A DNA stretch of 64,000 nucleotides from Umbelopsis isabellina (lineage: Eukaryota; Mucoromycota; Umbelopsidomycetes; Umbelopsidales; Umbelopsidaceae). Below the pieces are notes generated by a model. That model searched no databases, was not told the origin of the DNA, and was given only the letters and a program-made list of their open reading frames with translations. Numbering within the stretch: position 1 is the first letter of the stretch; each line of letters begins with the position of its first letter. The position numbers and the translations under genes were made by a program. Positions 48,635-58,704 of this stretch are shown here, one piece after another. The DNA is taken from NCBI GenBank assembly GCA_016758905.1, contig JAEPQZ010000005.1, forward strand, positions 186,001-250,000. The letters run 5' to 3'.

Positions 48635-50751
48635 ATGGAAACTGCTGTCGAGCTCGAACCTGAAAGCTATCCCTGCAAGTGGGAAGGCTGTCGTAACATA
48701 TACAACGATCCCGAACAACTCTACCTGCATTTAACCAACGATCATGTCGGTCGAAAAGCTACTCGCAATCTTTGCCTCACCTGCCACTGGGTCGATTGTC
48801 ATGTAGAGACAGTCAAGCGAGATCATATAACAAGCCACTTGAGGGTTCATATTGCGTTAAAGCCTCACCACTGCTCGGTATGTGTACGCTGAGTTATGTA
48901 CTGTTTTCAAAACCCGTATCTAACTACTTTTGTCACAGTACTGCACCAAGACGTTCAAACGTCCACAAGATCTAAAGAAACATGAGAAGACGCACACTGA
49001 AGAGGAAATAGAGGCTGCAATTAGACAAGAGTCAAGTTTGCACACATCAACAACTTCTCTTCACCCTATGACTCCTCCTCGGCAGCCTAACTCGGAGAAG
49101 TCCTCGACTCCCAATATTGGAAATCAACATTCGCCATTGGGATATCCCATATCACCACCTCAAAGCACTTACTCAGAAGGTATGTCTTTGAACAGATGTT
49201 TGAAGTACTGTCGTCTCATATTAATCACTTGCTCAAATCAGAATTGCTGGACTCTCTCAGTGCCAATCATGGTGCATCCCCGTACACTGACGTTACCGAG
49301 CAATTTGCCAGTAATGAAAATGCTCTAGAATTCAGTGCGGATGACTTCATCAATCTACATAGCAGTGGGACAGTTGGTGATCAACATTCGTCAAATAAGC
49401 GGGGTCGCAGCAGTCTTGACGCTACCGATGCCATAAACGAACTCTTCGCCGATGTACTTCAAAGCAAAAGACTAAAACCAAACGATGGTTTGAAACCCGA
49501 ATATGGTGCAGGTGAGTAGTTTTCTTTGGTTAACATTTATTCACTTCCTTGTTAACGTAGCCTTTTGCAGCTGTCATCGATAGGTTGAATACATTGTCCA
49601 CTTTTGTAGAAGGCATAGACTCTAGTGCTGTCGACTTAAATATTCAAAATGAACAGGACGCCGCCTTTTTTAATGAGTGGATATCTCAACTGTCAAATAA
49701 TATTGGACAAGGAGACGAGAATTCTTTGGTTTTGCCTTTAGATCAATCGCCATTCCAGAATATACCTTACCAGGATTCTCAATCCCCGCTAGACCACCTG
49801 TCGAATGCCTCTGGTGAAGCCGCCTCATATACTGCGCTATTTTCCAATCCAGACTTAAACTATGCAGACCTCAGTGTACCAGGCTCTTCCCCATACTCGC
49901 TTGACCAAGATTTGTCGAACATATCGTCTAGCGGTTTGTATCCAATGGCCAGTGATTCACAATACGTCCGATCCAAGCCCACCGATGGATATAACATGTC
50001 CACTATCCCCAACCAAGTTGGCACAATCGGACAAAGACAACATTATTCTGAAGCACCTTCAATAGCGCCAAATTATTTCATGCCAAACATGAATGTCGCA
50101 TTAAATTATGGTCGTTCCAATGATTACGGATCAGATTATGCATCTTTGAGTCGCAAGAGGACTCCACACAGTGGCAATAAAGTTCAAGTCACACCAACGA
50201 TGGACGAACAAGGTCTTCCCTCGAAGGAAGAAGTCACACATGAGCGTAAAAAGAACGTTCAAACCGTGCTATCGGAAATGTCCGGTCGTATATCGCCCTC
50301 CAAGAAGCTCTCAAACAAGTTTACTACATTCATCAATTATGTTACTCCTACTCAGCCAGAATCAAAGGGTACAAGTCGTGAAATTAGTCCCGCGGAAGAA
50401 TCTTCCCCCAACGCTCAGTATGATCAAGCATGGTTGGCTGCTCATCCCGATAATTCAACTTCAAGGCCGGCCGATGAGACTGACAACCATTTGGATATTT
50501 TGACCCAGAACATGGATAAGATTAATCTCTGTGAACCATCAGGTGCTTCTGACGGCACAACTGCGACCACATCACTGTATCCAAGGTCGCCTGTCGAAAC
50601 GGCAGAATCTGATGTTGATATAGAAACCAGAAGGAAACATCTTTTGGTCCTGCAAAAACTCTATCAAATCGTGTCATCCAAATATCCCAATCTGGGACAT
50701 CAAAATGACAATGTTGCAATGGCCTCTCCTCAGGCAGTTCCTGCTCAATAG
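48635..50751 (+). CDS. RIM101: PacC/Rim101-type C2H2 zinc-finger transcription factor
   Basis: Ambient-pH regulator of fungi. Exons 48635-48877, 48939-49179, 49242-49511 and 49571-50751 give 644 residues. Three C2H2 fingers at the N-terminus match Pac[48 protein letters not shown], and [27 protein letters not shown], between fingers 1 and 2, is also typical. In relatives the inactive form is cut by the Rim13/PalB protease, and the C-terminal part is inhibitory. A region matching the PacC signalling and processing boxes was not recognised in the C-terminal 400 residues, which are Ser/Pro/Gln-rich. A DNA-binding role is confident; pH control is inferred. The start is ATG at 48635. Confidence 0.93.
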
Positions 50752-51117
50752 TTTACCAGCTACCATATTGTATTATTTGTGTTCTCATTTCCACCCTCTA
50801 TCGTCTTTCTTTACTCGTGTTGCATAATCTTTCTTCATATAGGTGAAAATGATGACAATAATGTACAGCCCTTGTTCTTTTTTGATACATTGATTTGATA
50901 TAATAAAAAATCCACTCAACAAAGACTATGATAACTTTTCATATGATTCGTCGGTCAGCTTAAATTTCCTATTTGGGTGCAATATCGCTTGGTCAAAAGT
51001 GCCTTACTTTGATCAGATAAGCAGTCACAATAGTGGACTTCACCTTCCACACGTACAAACGATGTAACATGTGTCTTTCTCTTTCAACTTTCTTTCACTT
51101 TAACATATATCGCCAAC
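50752..51117. other. Intergenic region between Rim101 and the acyl-CoA synthetase
   Basis: About 370 bp. A poly(A)-signal-like AATAAAAA lies about 150 bp after the Rim101 stop. Nothing else is seen. Confidence 0.45.
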
Positions 51118-53390
51118 ATGCAACCAGGTTAATGAAGCTCCTCTGTTATTGAAGCTCCTTTATAATCGGTATCGTGCTAACCTCATAACTATATCAAAAG
51201 CCCAGATAGCAAAAATTGCTGCCGCTGGCTTTCTCGGCAGTATGTACATGGATTCCAAGTTCCTTTTGAGTCGAGACTGGAACCAGATCAAAGCCGCTGT
51301 TAGAATGGAAGCATAGTAAGATATCATTGGCAATGTTCTTCACCTTGCATTTGATATGCCAGACTCTAACAATGATTTAGCCATTATCTTAGAAAGTTCA
51401 GAGGCAAGCTTAACTATTACTGGCGTTTTAAGGAAAAGGCAACAGCCAACCCGGACAAGGTGTTTCTCGTATTTGAGGACCAGTCTTGGACCTTTAAGGA
51501 CATGGAAAGAGGTAAGTTGTCATTCCTAGGCGTTTGGCTGACTTAATTCAAGCTGAGAGTTACAAAATGTATATTACCAATGTATAGTAACTTTAACCAA
51601 ACCATTACCTATTCATGTTCAGCTTCTAGCAAATTGGCTCGTTGGTTCATGTCAAAGGGTGTCAAGAAGGGTGATGTAGTCTGTCTGATGCATCAAAATC
51701 ACCCTAGTCTCTTCGTTGCACAATTCGCTTTGATGAAAATTGGAGCTATACCCGCGTTGATCAATAACAATTTGACCGAGGCAGCATTGATTCACTGCAT
51801 CAAGGTAGCCAAGTCAAATTTCTTTGTTTTTGACCCAATCTATGCCGGTAACGTACAACCGTGCGTTAAGGAACTCTCTGATGCTGGCATCGAAATATGG
51901 GGCTATGGAGAAAGCCAAAATTCTATGCCATTTGCTGAGACTGTTACCAAGGGAATTTTGGATAAGTTTTCTGATGAGGAGATCAGTGAAGAGTACATAG
52001 CAAACACACAATATGGCGACCCTGCTATGCTTATATACACAAGTGGTACTACTGGTCTTCCTAAACCCGCTATTGTTGAGCATGTGCGCTTGAATATTGG
52101 TGCTCTTAGTTATATGGGCATTCATGGTGTATATGCAACTGATAGAGTCTACTGCTGTTTGCCACTTTATCATAGTTCCGGTCAAATTGTTGCAGCTGCT
52201 GTTGCTTTGCAAAGTGGAGCAACGCTCATTATCGCTCGCAAATTCAGTGTCACCAAGTTCTGGGAAGATTGTGTTAGGCATGATGTCACAGTCATGGTTT
52301 ACATTGGCGAAATCTGTCGATATCTTCTTTCTCAGCCTTTCCATCCTGCTGAAAACAAGCACCGTGTTCGCATGGCTTATGGCAACGGTATGCGACCAGA
52401 TGTTTGGAACCGCTTCAGAGACCGCTTTGGCGTTGGAAAGATCAGCGAATTCTATGCAGCCACGGAAGGACCAAGCAGTTTGTTTAATCCAAACACGAAC
52501 GAGTTTGGAAGTGGTGCTGTTGGGTTCCGCGGTATTCTCACCCGCGTCTTGACTGGAGAATTAAAAATCATCAAAATTGATCCCATCTCTGAAGAGCCCG
52601 TCCGCGACAAGCATGGCTACTGTGTCCAGGTAAGCAACGACTGTCGAGGAAGAATCAGAATCTGACAAGAATAAATCATTGATTTTTTTTTCTCTCTTAG
52701 TGCGATTATGACGAGCAAGGAGAGCTACTCGTTGTCATCAAAAAAGGTGGCCCCCTTGAGTTCAAAGGCTATTATAAAAACGAACAAGCAACCAACAAGA
52801 AAATTTTGACAAACGTATTTGCTAAGAATGATGCTTACTTCCGAACTGGAGATTTGCTCAAGCTCACCAAGGATGGATTCTTCATTTTTGGAGACCGTAT
52901 TGGAGACACCTTCCGTTGGAAGAGTGAGAATGTTTCTACTGCTGAAGTGGCCCAAGTGCTTGGTCTCTATCCCGGCGTTGCAGAAGCTAATGTGTATGGT
53001 GCCACGGTCCCTAACCATGATGGACGTGCCGGTATGGCAGCTATTGTCATGCAACAAGGTGTGCAAGTAGATTTCCAAGACCTTTACGCTTATTTGAAAA
53101 AGCGTCTGCCCAGATATGCTATACCCATCTTCCTTAGATTTGTTCCATCGTAAGCTCACTTTTTTTACCGTACATTGTCGTGCACACTATATACTTAATA
53201 ACCGCGTTACTTTTTCAGTATGGAAATGACTGGAACATTTAAACAACGCAAAGTTGAATATCGTGACCAAGGCATTGATCTTTCAAAGATCACCCCAGAC
53301 GAACCAGTATTTTGGCAATCTGGCAATACCTATGTACCCTTTTCAAAGGAAGCTAGTGATCAAATTGAACAAGGAAAAGCTAGACTATAA
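51118..53390 (+). CDS. FAT1: FAT1-type very-long-chain acyl-CoA synthetase / fatty acid transporter
   Basis: Adds CoA to (very) long-chain fatty acids through an acyl-adenylate, coupled to uptake; found in ER, lipid-droplet or peroxisomal membranes. Exons 51118-51127, 51201-51315, 51381-51511, 51623-52629, 52701-53149 and 53219-53390 give 627 residues. The first coding exon is only 10 nt (ATG CAA CCA G) and joins in phase to an N-terminal membrane segment. AMP-binding signatures: IYTSGTTGLPKPAIVEH, AYGNGMRPDVWNRF, EFYAATEG, YFRTGDLL and the FATP/VLACS motif DTFRWKSENVSTAEV. The lid domain ends TGTFKQRKVEYRDQG. The weak GTTAAT donor of the first intron makes the N-terminus the uncertain part. 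It is convergent with SmD3. Confidence 0.92.
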
Positions 53391-53676
53391 TATTATTCCT
53401 CCTCTTTTTCCAAAGATACTCTGATGCATCAGTATCCATATGACCCAAACATTAAAATTGTTAGTTTTGCCCATATAACATCCCATCAATTGTAAGATCA
53501 AAATATTCTGTAGAACGTTTATTATTGCACATGTACAGGGTTGTCCTTGTGAGTTTGACATTGACGTCGTAGTGGACACAGACTTGCAAAAGAAATAGTG
53601 GCGTGCTTAAATCTCTTTTCCTCTGCTTTGTTTTGTTTTTTTAAACGGATGACGAACGTAAAAGAATTGGGGTTGT

Positions 53677-54379
53677 TTAATATGGTCTACCACGGCCACC
53701 TGGAGGCATTCCTGGACCGCCTCGGCCACCTCTAAAGCCGCCGCCGCCACGGCCTCCTCGTCCTCGTGCTGCAAATTTGAAACATGAGATTAGTGTAACG
53801 AACTTTGTAAATTCAACCCTGACGTATCTGCCTATTTGCATAGAGAGCGATAGAGCAACAGTACTTCTTGTTACTGGCTGTGTTTTCGTAAGCTATCGCT
53901 GGCATCTACACTGCATGTTATGATCCGACAGATATAAAGAAAAAAAATGCGTACCTTGAGCTCGCGCAACGGTTGCTCGACCACGGCCCATACCTATGCC
54001 TCTGCCCTTCAACGATCCCGGTTTCACATTGTTGAACATTGGCGCGTTCTTTAACATGTCTGGCACAATGAAGAATCGAACTTGAGATCCGCGAATATAA
54101 ACCTGCTCTAATTGAGATACTCGACCGTCGCGAGCCGTAACTGTAACTTCTTTCAGCTGCACGTTCATGTTATCTTCGGCTGCATAGTTATAAGCGGATC
54201 AACAGAGGTTAATCAGAAAAGTAAGTACATCGGTTATAACAATCAACTGTCAATTCAAACGTAGATTGTAACATACCATCGAAAAGTTTTCCACGGTATA
54301 ATTGTCCAGTCTTGAGCTCAAGAGTAATGATGTGTCCTTGAGCTTCGTGGAGCAGCTTAATGGGAATTCCAATCGACAT
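53677..54379 (-). CDS. SMD3: Small nuclear ribonucleoprotein SmD3
   Basis: Core spliceosomal Sm protein in the U1, U2, U4 and U5 snRNP ring. Exons 54379-54277, 54179-53955 and 53768-53677 give 139 residues. Sm1 ([17 protein letters not shown]) and Sm2 ([17 protein letters not shown]) are intact. The C-terminal tail is an RG-rich stretch ([13 protein letters not shown]...), a typical arginine-methylation target. The start [13 protein letters not shown] matches the family. It lies tail-to-tail with the acyl-CoA synthetase gene and 128 bp from tRNA-Val. Confidence 0.96.
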
Positions 54380-54507
54380 TTATAAAGATTAGGGAAATAC
54401 TGACTTACACCGTTTGTTTGCTCGTACCCGATTTTATACGACCGACGTCAATCGAGTTATCAGATTGATTTTTCCAAGCAAAACATTTGCCAGCGAAATA
54501 AAAAATT

Positions 54508-54580
54508 GATTTCTGGCGGATTCGAACCGCCGACCGTCTGTGTGTTAGACAGACGTGATAACCGACTACACCAAGAAATC
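54508..54580 (-). tRNA. tRNA-Val (AAC)
   Basis: A 73-nt cloverleaf on the minus strand. The 7-bp acceptor stem is GATTTCT/AGAAATC, the D-stem GTG/CAC, and the anticodon stem TCTGT/ACAGA with loop CTAACAC (anticodon AAC). The T-arm is GGCGG-TTCGAAT-CCGCC. It has no intron. Confidence 0.95.
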
Positions 54581-56278
54581 TTTGTTGTTGAATGAGACCA
54601 CCCTTTTCTACATATAGTAATTATATAGCAATAACTCTTTCAATTTAGCATACTTGGAATTTAGAACTATGACTCATACACTAGAAGTCATATGATTGAG
54701 ATATATGGTTTCACAAGTTTTTGAGATTAGGTATTGGTATGAGTACGCATTCATATCTTGATGATTTATACCTTTGCTGTCCCATAAAGCCAATTTTAAA
54801 ATCCACTGCGCCAGCTAGCGTTACGTGACATTTATAATCGCAATTTTCTAGGTATCGATCTCGATCTTGGTATCATATTGGTTAAAGCTGAGAAAAATAG
54901 GATCGAACTGTCAAAAGTAGCCATAGTAAGGTAAAGACGAATTTTATTTCCGATGTTGAGACTGAGAACGAAAACTTTGCAGAATCCTACTCAGGCATGA
55001 GCAACTGCTTGTTAGGGTAACAAGGCGTCTATTGAGGTACTAGCAAATAGCTACTGTTCTTGCCTCCATCAGCTCTGCGAAATTTCTCTCTAATTCAAAG
55101 CGTGATTACTTTACATTTCTGAAATATTTTCAGAAGTTCCATTGATAAGAATCACAATAATAGGCAACTACTTTACGTGACGATCTCATCCAAAGTAGCA
55201 TAATTTTACTTTTTATATATACTATACAAAATAAAAAGTTGTTGAGCATTTTCAAGATATGAAGAGGATAGCTAACCCTCGGCCCTATTAGTAGACTCAG
55301 ATCGGCTATTTTTCGTTATGGATTTATTTGTCCTCCTACATGGTGGAACGCGCATTCTACCTTATCTCAGGCAGACTAAAGATCATCGTAGACTAGCATA
55401 CGAAAGAACGGAGTAGCATGTCATTACAGCCACTCTCAGTATAAAATCAATGTTGCATTATTGTATGACTACGATATTGACCAAACGAGGATGTCGATGA
55501 AGAAAAGTTCCGTCACAATAGCTCTGGAATCTTTTGATTTGGGGATGTTGTTTAGCTCCATTTTAAGATTGATCGATCGATGGAAGTATGGAATTTTTTT
55601 ACTTTAATTTGTTCTGGGGAGACAAGGGAGTGCCTGTGGCTTCAAGTAGCGTCGTCACTGAGGGAAGAGACATAAAGCAGCATTGCATTTCTGCCCAAAT
55701 TATGGCAAGGCATTTGGGTTCGAATTTTTTGAAAGTTTTTCATAAATTTTCTCTGTAACTTTTCTTATATCTATATTGTCTATCTACGTATTTCATGTGT
55801 GTAAAGTTCGATACTTCAATGAGCTTAATTAAGTTTCCCAAATGTAGGGTTCCAAATGTAGGGGTTGACTTTTTTAAGTCCAATTTCAATGCCTGAATTT
55901 ACTACGCTTGCTTTAAAAATGCCTTTTTCACAGATGAAATGGCCTGATATTGCGCGAAATTCTCTCATAGATGCTTCCTTATGTTCTACATCAACGAAAT
56001 ATCTCATGTACTTGGTAAAAAAACCCAATGAATTTGATTACCGTCTAGATGTTTAATTCGGATCATCCTTTCGTATGAACATAAGTATCGTTCAAGGAGA
56101 CTATCAGGGATTTGTGGGATGAAGATTCTTGAAGTGTGGTGGCTCTTGGAACATAATATCACGTCAGTGATGGCTTGCATGCACTAAATAAAAGAAAAAA
56201 AGATAAATACCACTTATTCTCCTGCCTGTCAATCTTATTAACTCAATTAAACACAGTTAATTGACCAAAGTGTAGAAG
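54581..56278. other. Gene-poor AT-rich region
   Basis: About 1.7 kb between tRNA-Val and the repeat protein. A minus-strand open segment (56028-55825) reads KYMRYFVDVEHKEASMREF-like peptide but has no start context or family that I recognise. Otherwise there are only stops and AT-rich sequence. Confidence 0.4.
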
Positions 56279-58030
56279 ATGCTACAACGAAATCTAATGA
56301 TTGCTTTCCTTATTGTATTATCGGCACTGTTGTGCGTTTGCGATGGCGATGGCGATGTTCATGTTCACAAGCATCAATATGATCACGATCACGACGACTA
56401 TGATGATGATTATGAAGATCATGATCACCTAGTAAAAAGCAATGTCTGTCAGCATTGCTACGATACGAATACAAATCAATCAAGCGTGACGCAAGATTTA
56501 GAAAATATTAAGACGGCTATCAGTACACTGACAAGTGCGTTGGACAACTTGATCAAGAATGATCAAAGCCTGGCAAGCCAGTTCAGCAACAGCATCGACA
56601 GCCTACAGAGCCAAAATCAAAATTTAACAAGTGTGTTGGACAAATTGATTAAAAATGACCAAAATCTAGCGAGCCAGTTCAGCAGCAGCATCAATAACCT
56701 ACAGAGCCAAAATCAAAATCTAACAAGTGTGTTGGACAACTTGATAATAAATGACCAAATTATGGCAAGCCAATTCAGCAGCAGCATCGATAGCCTACTG
56801 AGCCAGAATCAAAATTTGACAAGCGCATTGGACAAGCTGATAAAAAATGACCAAAATCTGACAAGCCAATTCAGCAGCAGTATCGATAACCTACAGAGCC
56901 AAACTCAAAATCTAACAAGTGCGTTGGACAACTTGATAATAAATGACCAAAATCTGACAAGCCAACTCAGCAGCGACATTAACAATTTACAGAGCCAAAA
57001 TCAATTTTTAACAAGTGCGTTGGGCAACCTGATGAATAATGTCCAAAATCTGGCAAACCAAGTGACCAGCAACTTCAATAACTTGCAGAGCCAAACTCAA
57101 AATTTAGCAAGTGCGTTGGACAAATTAATAATAAACGACCAAAATCTGACAAGCCAATTCAGCAGCAGCATCGATAACCTACAAAGCGAAAATCAAAATT
57201 TAACAAGAGCATTGGGCAACCTGACAAATAATGTCCAAGATCTGGCAAGCCAAGTGACCAGCAACTTCATCAACTTACTGAGCCAAAATCAAAATTTGAC
57301 AAATGTGTTGGACAACTTGTTAATAATTGACCAGAATCTGACAAGCCAATTCAGCAGCGGCATCGATAACCTACAAAGCGAAAATCAAAATTTAACAAGA
57401 GCATTGGGCAACCTGACAGATAATGTCCAAGATCTGGCAAGCCAAGTGACCAGCAACTTCATCAACTTACTGAGCCAAAATCAAAATTTGACAAGTGCGT
57501 TGGACAGCTTAAAAATAGATGAACAAACTCTGGCAAGCCAACTCACCAACGACTTCACCAGCCTACAGAGCCAAAATCAATTTTTAACAACTACATTGGG
57601 TAACCTGATGACTAATGTTCAAGGTCTGACAAGCCAAGTGACCAGCAATTTCGCCAACTTGCAGACCCAAATTCAAGCTATAAGTACTGCGCTGAACCGG
57701 ATCCTGAATATAACACTATCAACTCTTCCACCCGTGGGGTCCAACATTCCTATTCTCAACAGCCTTACCGATATCGATATAAACAACCTTGGTTTTACTA
57801 GGTCGATAGACCAATTTACCAATTGTATCTTTAATTGCGCTTTGAACACTACATTATATCAAAATCAGAGTTCGATTGTCGTCAGTAACATCAACAGCAC
57901 CATCACAAATACCCCGATGCAGCAGCAAAATATAACCTTGGAAGAGCTTCAATACTGCTATGACACTGTGACAATAACATTGACTGATTCTCTGGGATGT
58001 GCTTCATTGTTAAACGCACCACCACACTAA
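56279..58030 (+). CDS. Secreted coiled-coil protein with twelve 32-residue repeats
   Basis: I do not recognise the family. The gene is a single exon of 583 residues. Residues 1-22 form a signal peptide. Residues 23-50 are almost only Asp, His and Tyr (DGDGDVHVHKH, DHDHDD, DHDH), a probable metal-binding or very acidic segment. CQHC follows at 57-60. Residues 84-467 consist of twelve 32-residue repeats of the type LTSALDNLIINDQNL plus a Q/S/N-rich second half. Hydrophobic spacing within the unit is 4-3-4-3-4-4-3-4-3, that is three heptads plus one hendecad, which predicts a long coiled coil with one stutter per repeat. Many repeats carry NLT N-glycosylation sequons. The C-terminus (about 475-583) has four Cys and no membrane anchor. 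The likely role is a fibrous surface or extracellular protein, by inference. Confidence 0.85.
   Translation: MLQRNLMIAFLIVLSALLCVCDGDGDVHVHKHQYDHDHDDYDDDYEDHDHLVKSNVCQHCYDTNTNQSSVTQDLENIKTAISTLTSALDNLIKNDQSLASQFSNSIDSLQSQNQNLTSVLDKLIKNDQNLASQFSSSINNLQSQNQNLTSVLDNLIINDQIMASQFSSSIDSLLSQNQNLTSALDKLIKNDQNLTSQFSSSIDNLQSQTQNLTSALDNLIINDQNLTSQLSSDINNLQSQNQFLTSALGNLMNNVQNLANQVTSNFNNLQSQTQNLASALDKLIINDQNLTSQFSSSIDNLQSENQNLTRALGNLTNNVQDLASQVTSNFINLLSQNQNLTNVLDNLLIIDQNLTSQFSSGIDNLQSENQNLTRALGNLTDNVQDLASQVTSNFINLLSQNQNLTSALDSLKIDEQTLASQLTNDFTSLQSQNQFLTTTLGNLMTNVQGLTSQVTSNFANLQTQIQAISTALNRILNITLSTLPPVGSNIPILNSLTDIDINNLGFTRSIDQFTNCIFNCALNTTLYQNQSSIVVSNINSTITNTPMQQQNITLEELQYCYDTVTITLTDSLGCASLLNAPPH
56528..57679 (+). 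repeat. Twelve tandem 96-bp repeats coding the coiled coil
   Basis: In-frame DNA repeats of exactly 96 bp with no length variation among the twelve units. Two protein subtypes occur, one with DNLIINDQNLTSQFSS and one with GNLTNNVQDLASQVTS. Units 7-8 and 9-10 are nearly identical over about 165 bp, pointing to a recent 192-bp duplication. A degenerate thirteenth unit follows. Confidence 0.9.
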
Positions 58031-58633
58031 GGAAAATTTTTGTCAAACTCACTTTCTCAGATTCGTGAAGTCCATCCGACTTTCAGAACATGAGCTCAGA
58101 GATGATTTAACCCTTTTCCTTTAATTTTGTGAGATTTCCAAGTCAATAAAATCTTTGGTGACCATCTAATGTCTAGCTGTCTGTAATATGTTACTGTTTA
58201 TGACTTGCGGTTGCTGACACTGCTGTCTTTAAAGAGGAACAGGACGCCAGTTGGCCAAGTGGTCAGGATAACATGTAAATTCAAACACTGTAGGCAATTT
58301 GAGAATTATTTTTTCGCATTTCGTTTCTTGCTTTCATGTTTTGGTCTTTCTGACATGAGGATATATATATTGATACGCAATAAAGATATTGCGGATATAG
58401 AATAACGTATCGGGCATCTTCACTGGCAGTCGTGCAATATTGTTTTTTGTCGGTATGCTGATGGGAAAATTTTTTGTGAAGATCACAATCTCAAATGTCG
58501 AAACCTTCAAGTAGTTGATGTTTCTTAACGGTCTGTAATGTAAGTGGGCTCAAAATGTGCACCTTTTGCAGAGCTTTCGACTAATGATTTTGAATTTTCA
58601 TCCTTGCTTTCCAGTAAAATGGAAAAAAAAAGT
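58031..58633. other. 3' region of the repeat-protein gene
   Basis: About 600 bp, AT-rich, with AATAAAAT about 115 bp after the stop codon as a possible poly(A) signal. No gene is seen. Confidence 0.45.
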
Positions 58634-58704
58634 TCCGAATCGGGGAATCGAACCCCGGCCGACCCGGTGAGAGCGGGTAATCCTGACCACTGGACCAATT
58701 CGGA
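58634..58704 (-). tRNA. tRNA-Glu (CTC)
   Basis: A 71-nt cloverleaf on the minus strand with acceptor stem TCCGAAT/ATTCGGA, anticodon loop containing CTC (CCGCTCTCACCGG), and T-arm CCGGGGTTCGATTCCCCG. No intron. It is the CTC isoacceptor for GAG codons. Confidence 0.95.

Noticed and set aside
51361-51400. FAT1 exon 3 from the CTTAG acceptor at 51391
   Set aside because: It creates a TAA stop at the join, while the TTTAG acceptor ending at 51380 gives YHYLRKF in frame.
56028-56056. ORFs on both strands around 55825-56056
   Set aside because: The two frames mirror each other, and neither has a start context, domain or splice partner that I recognise.
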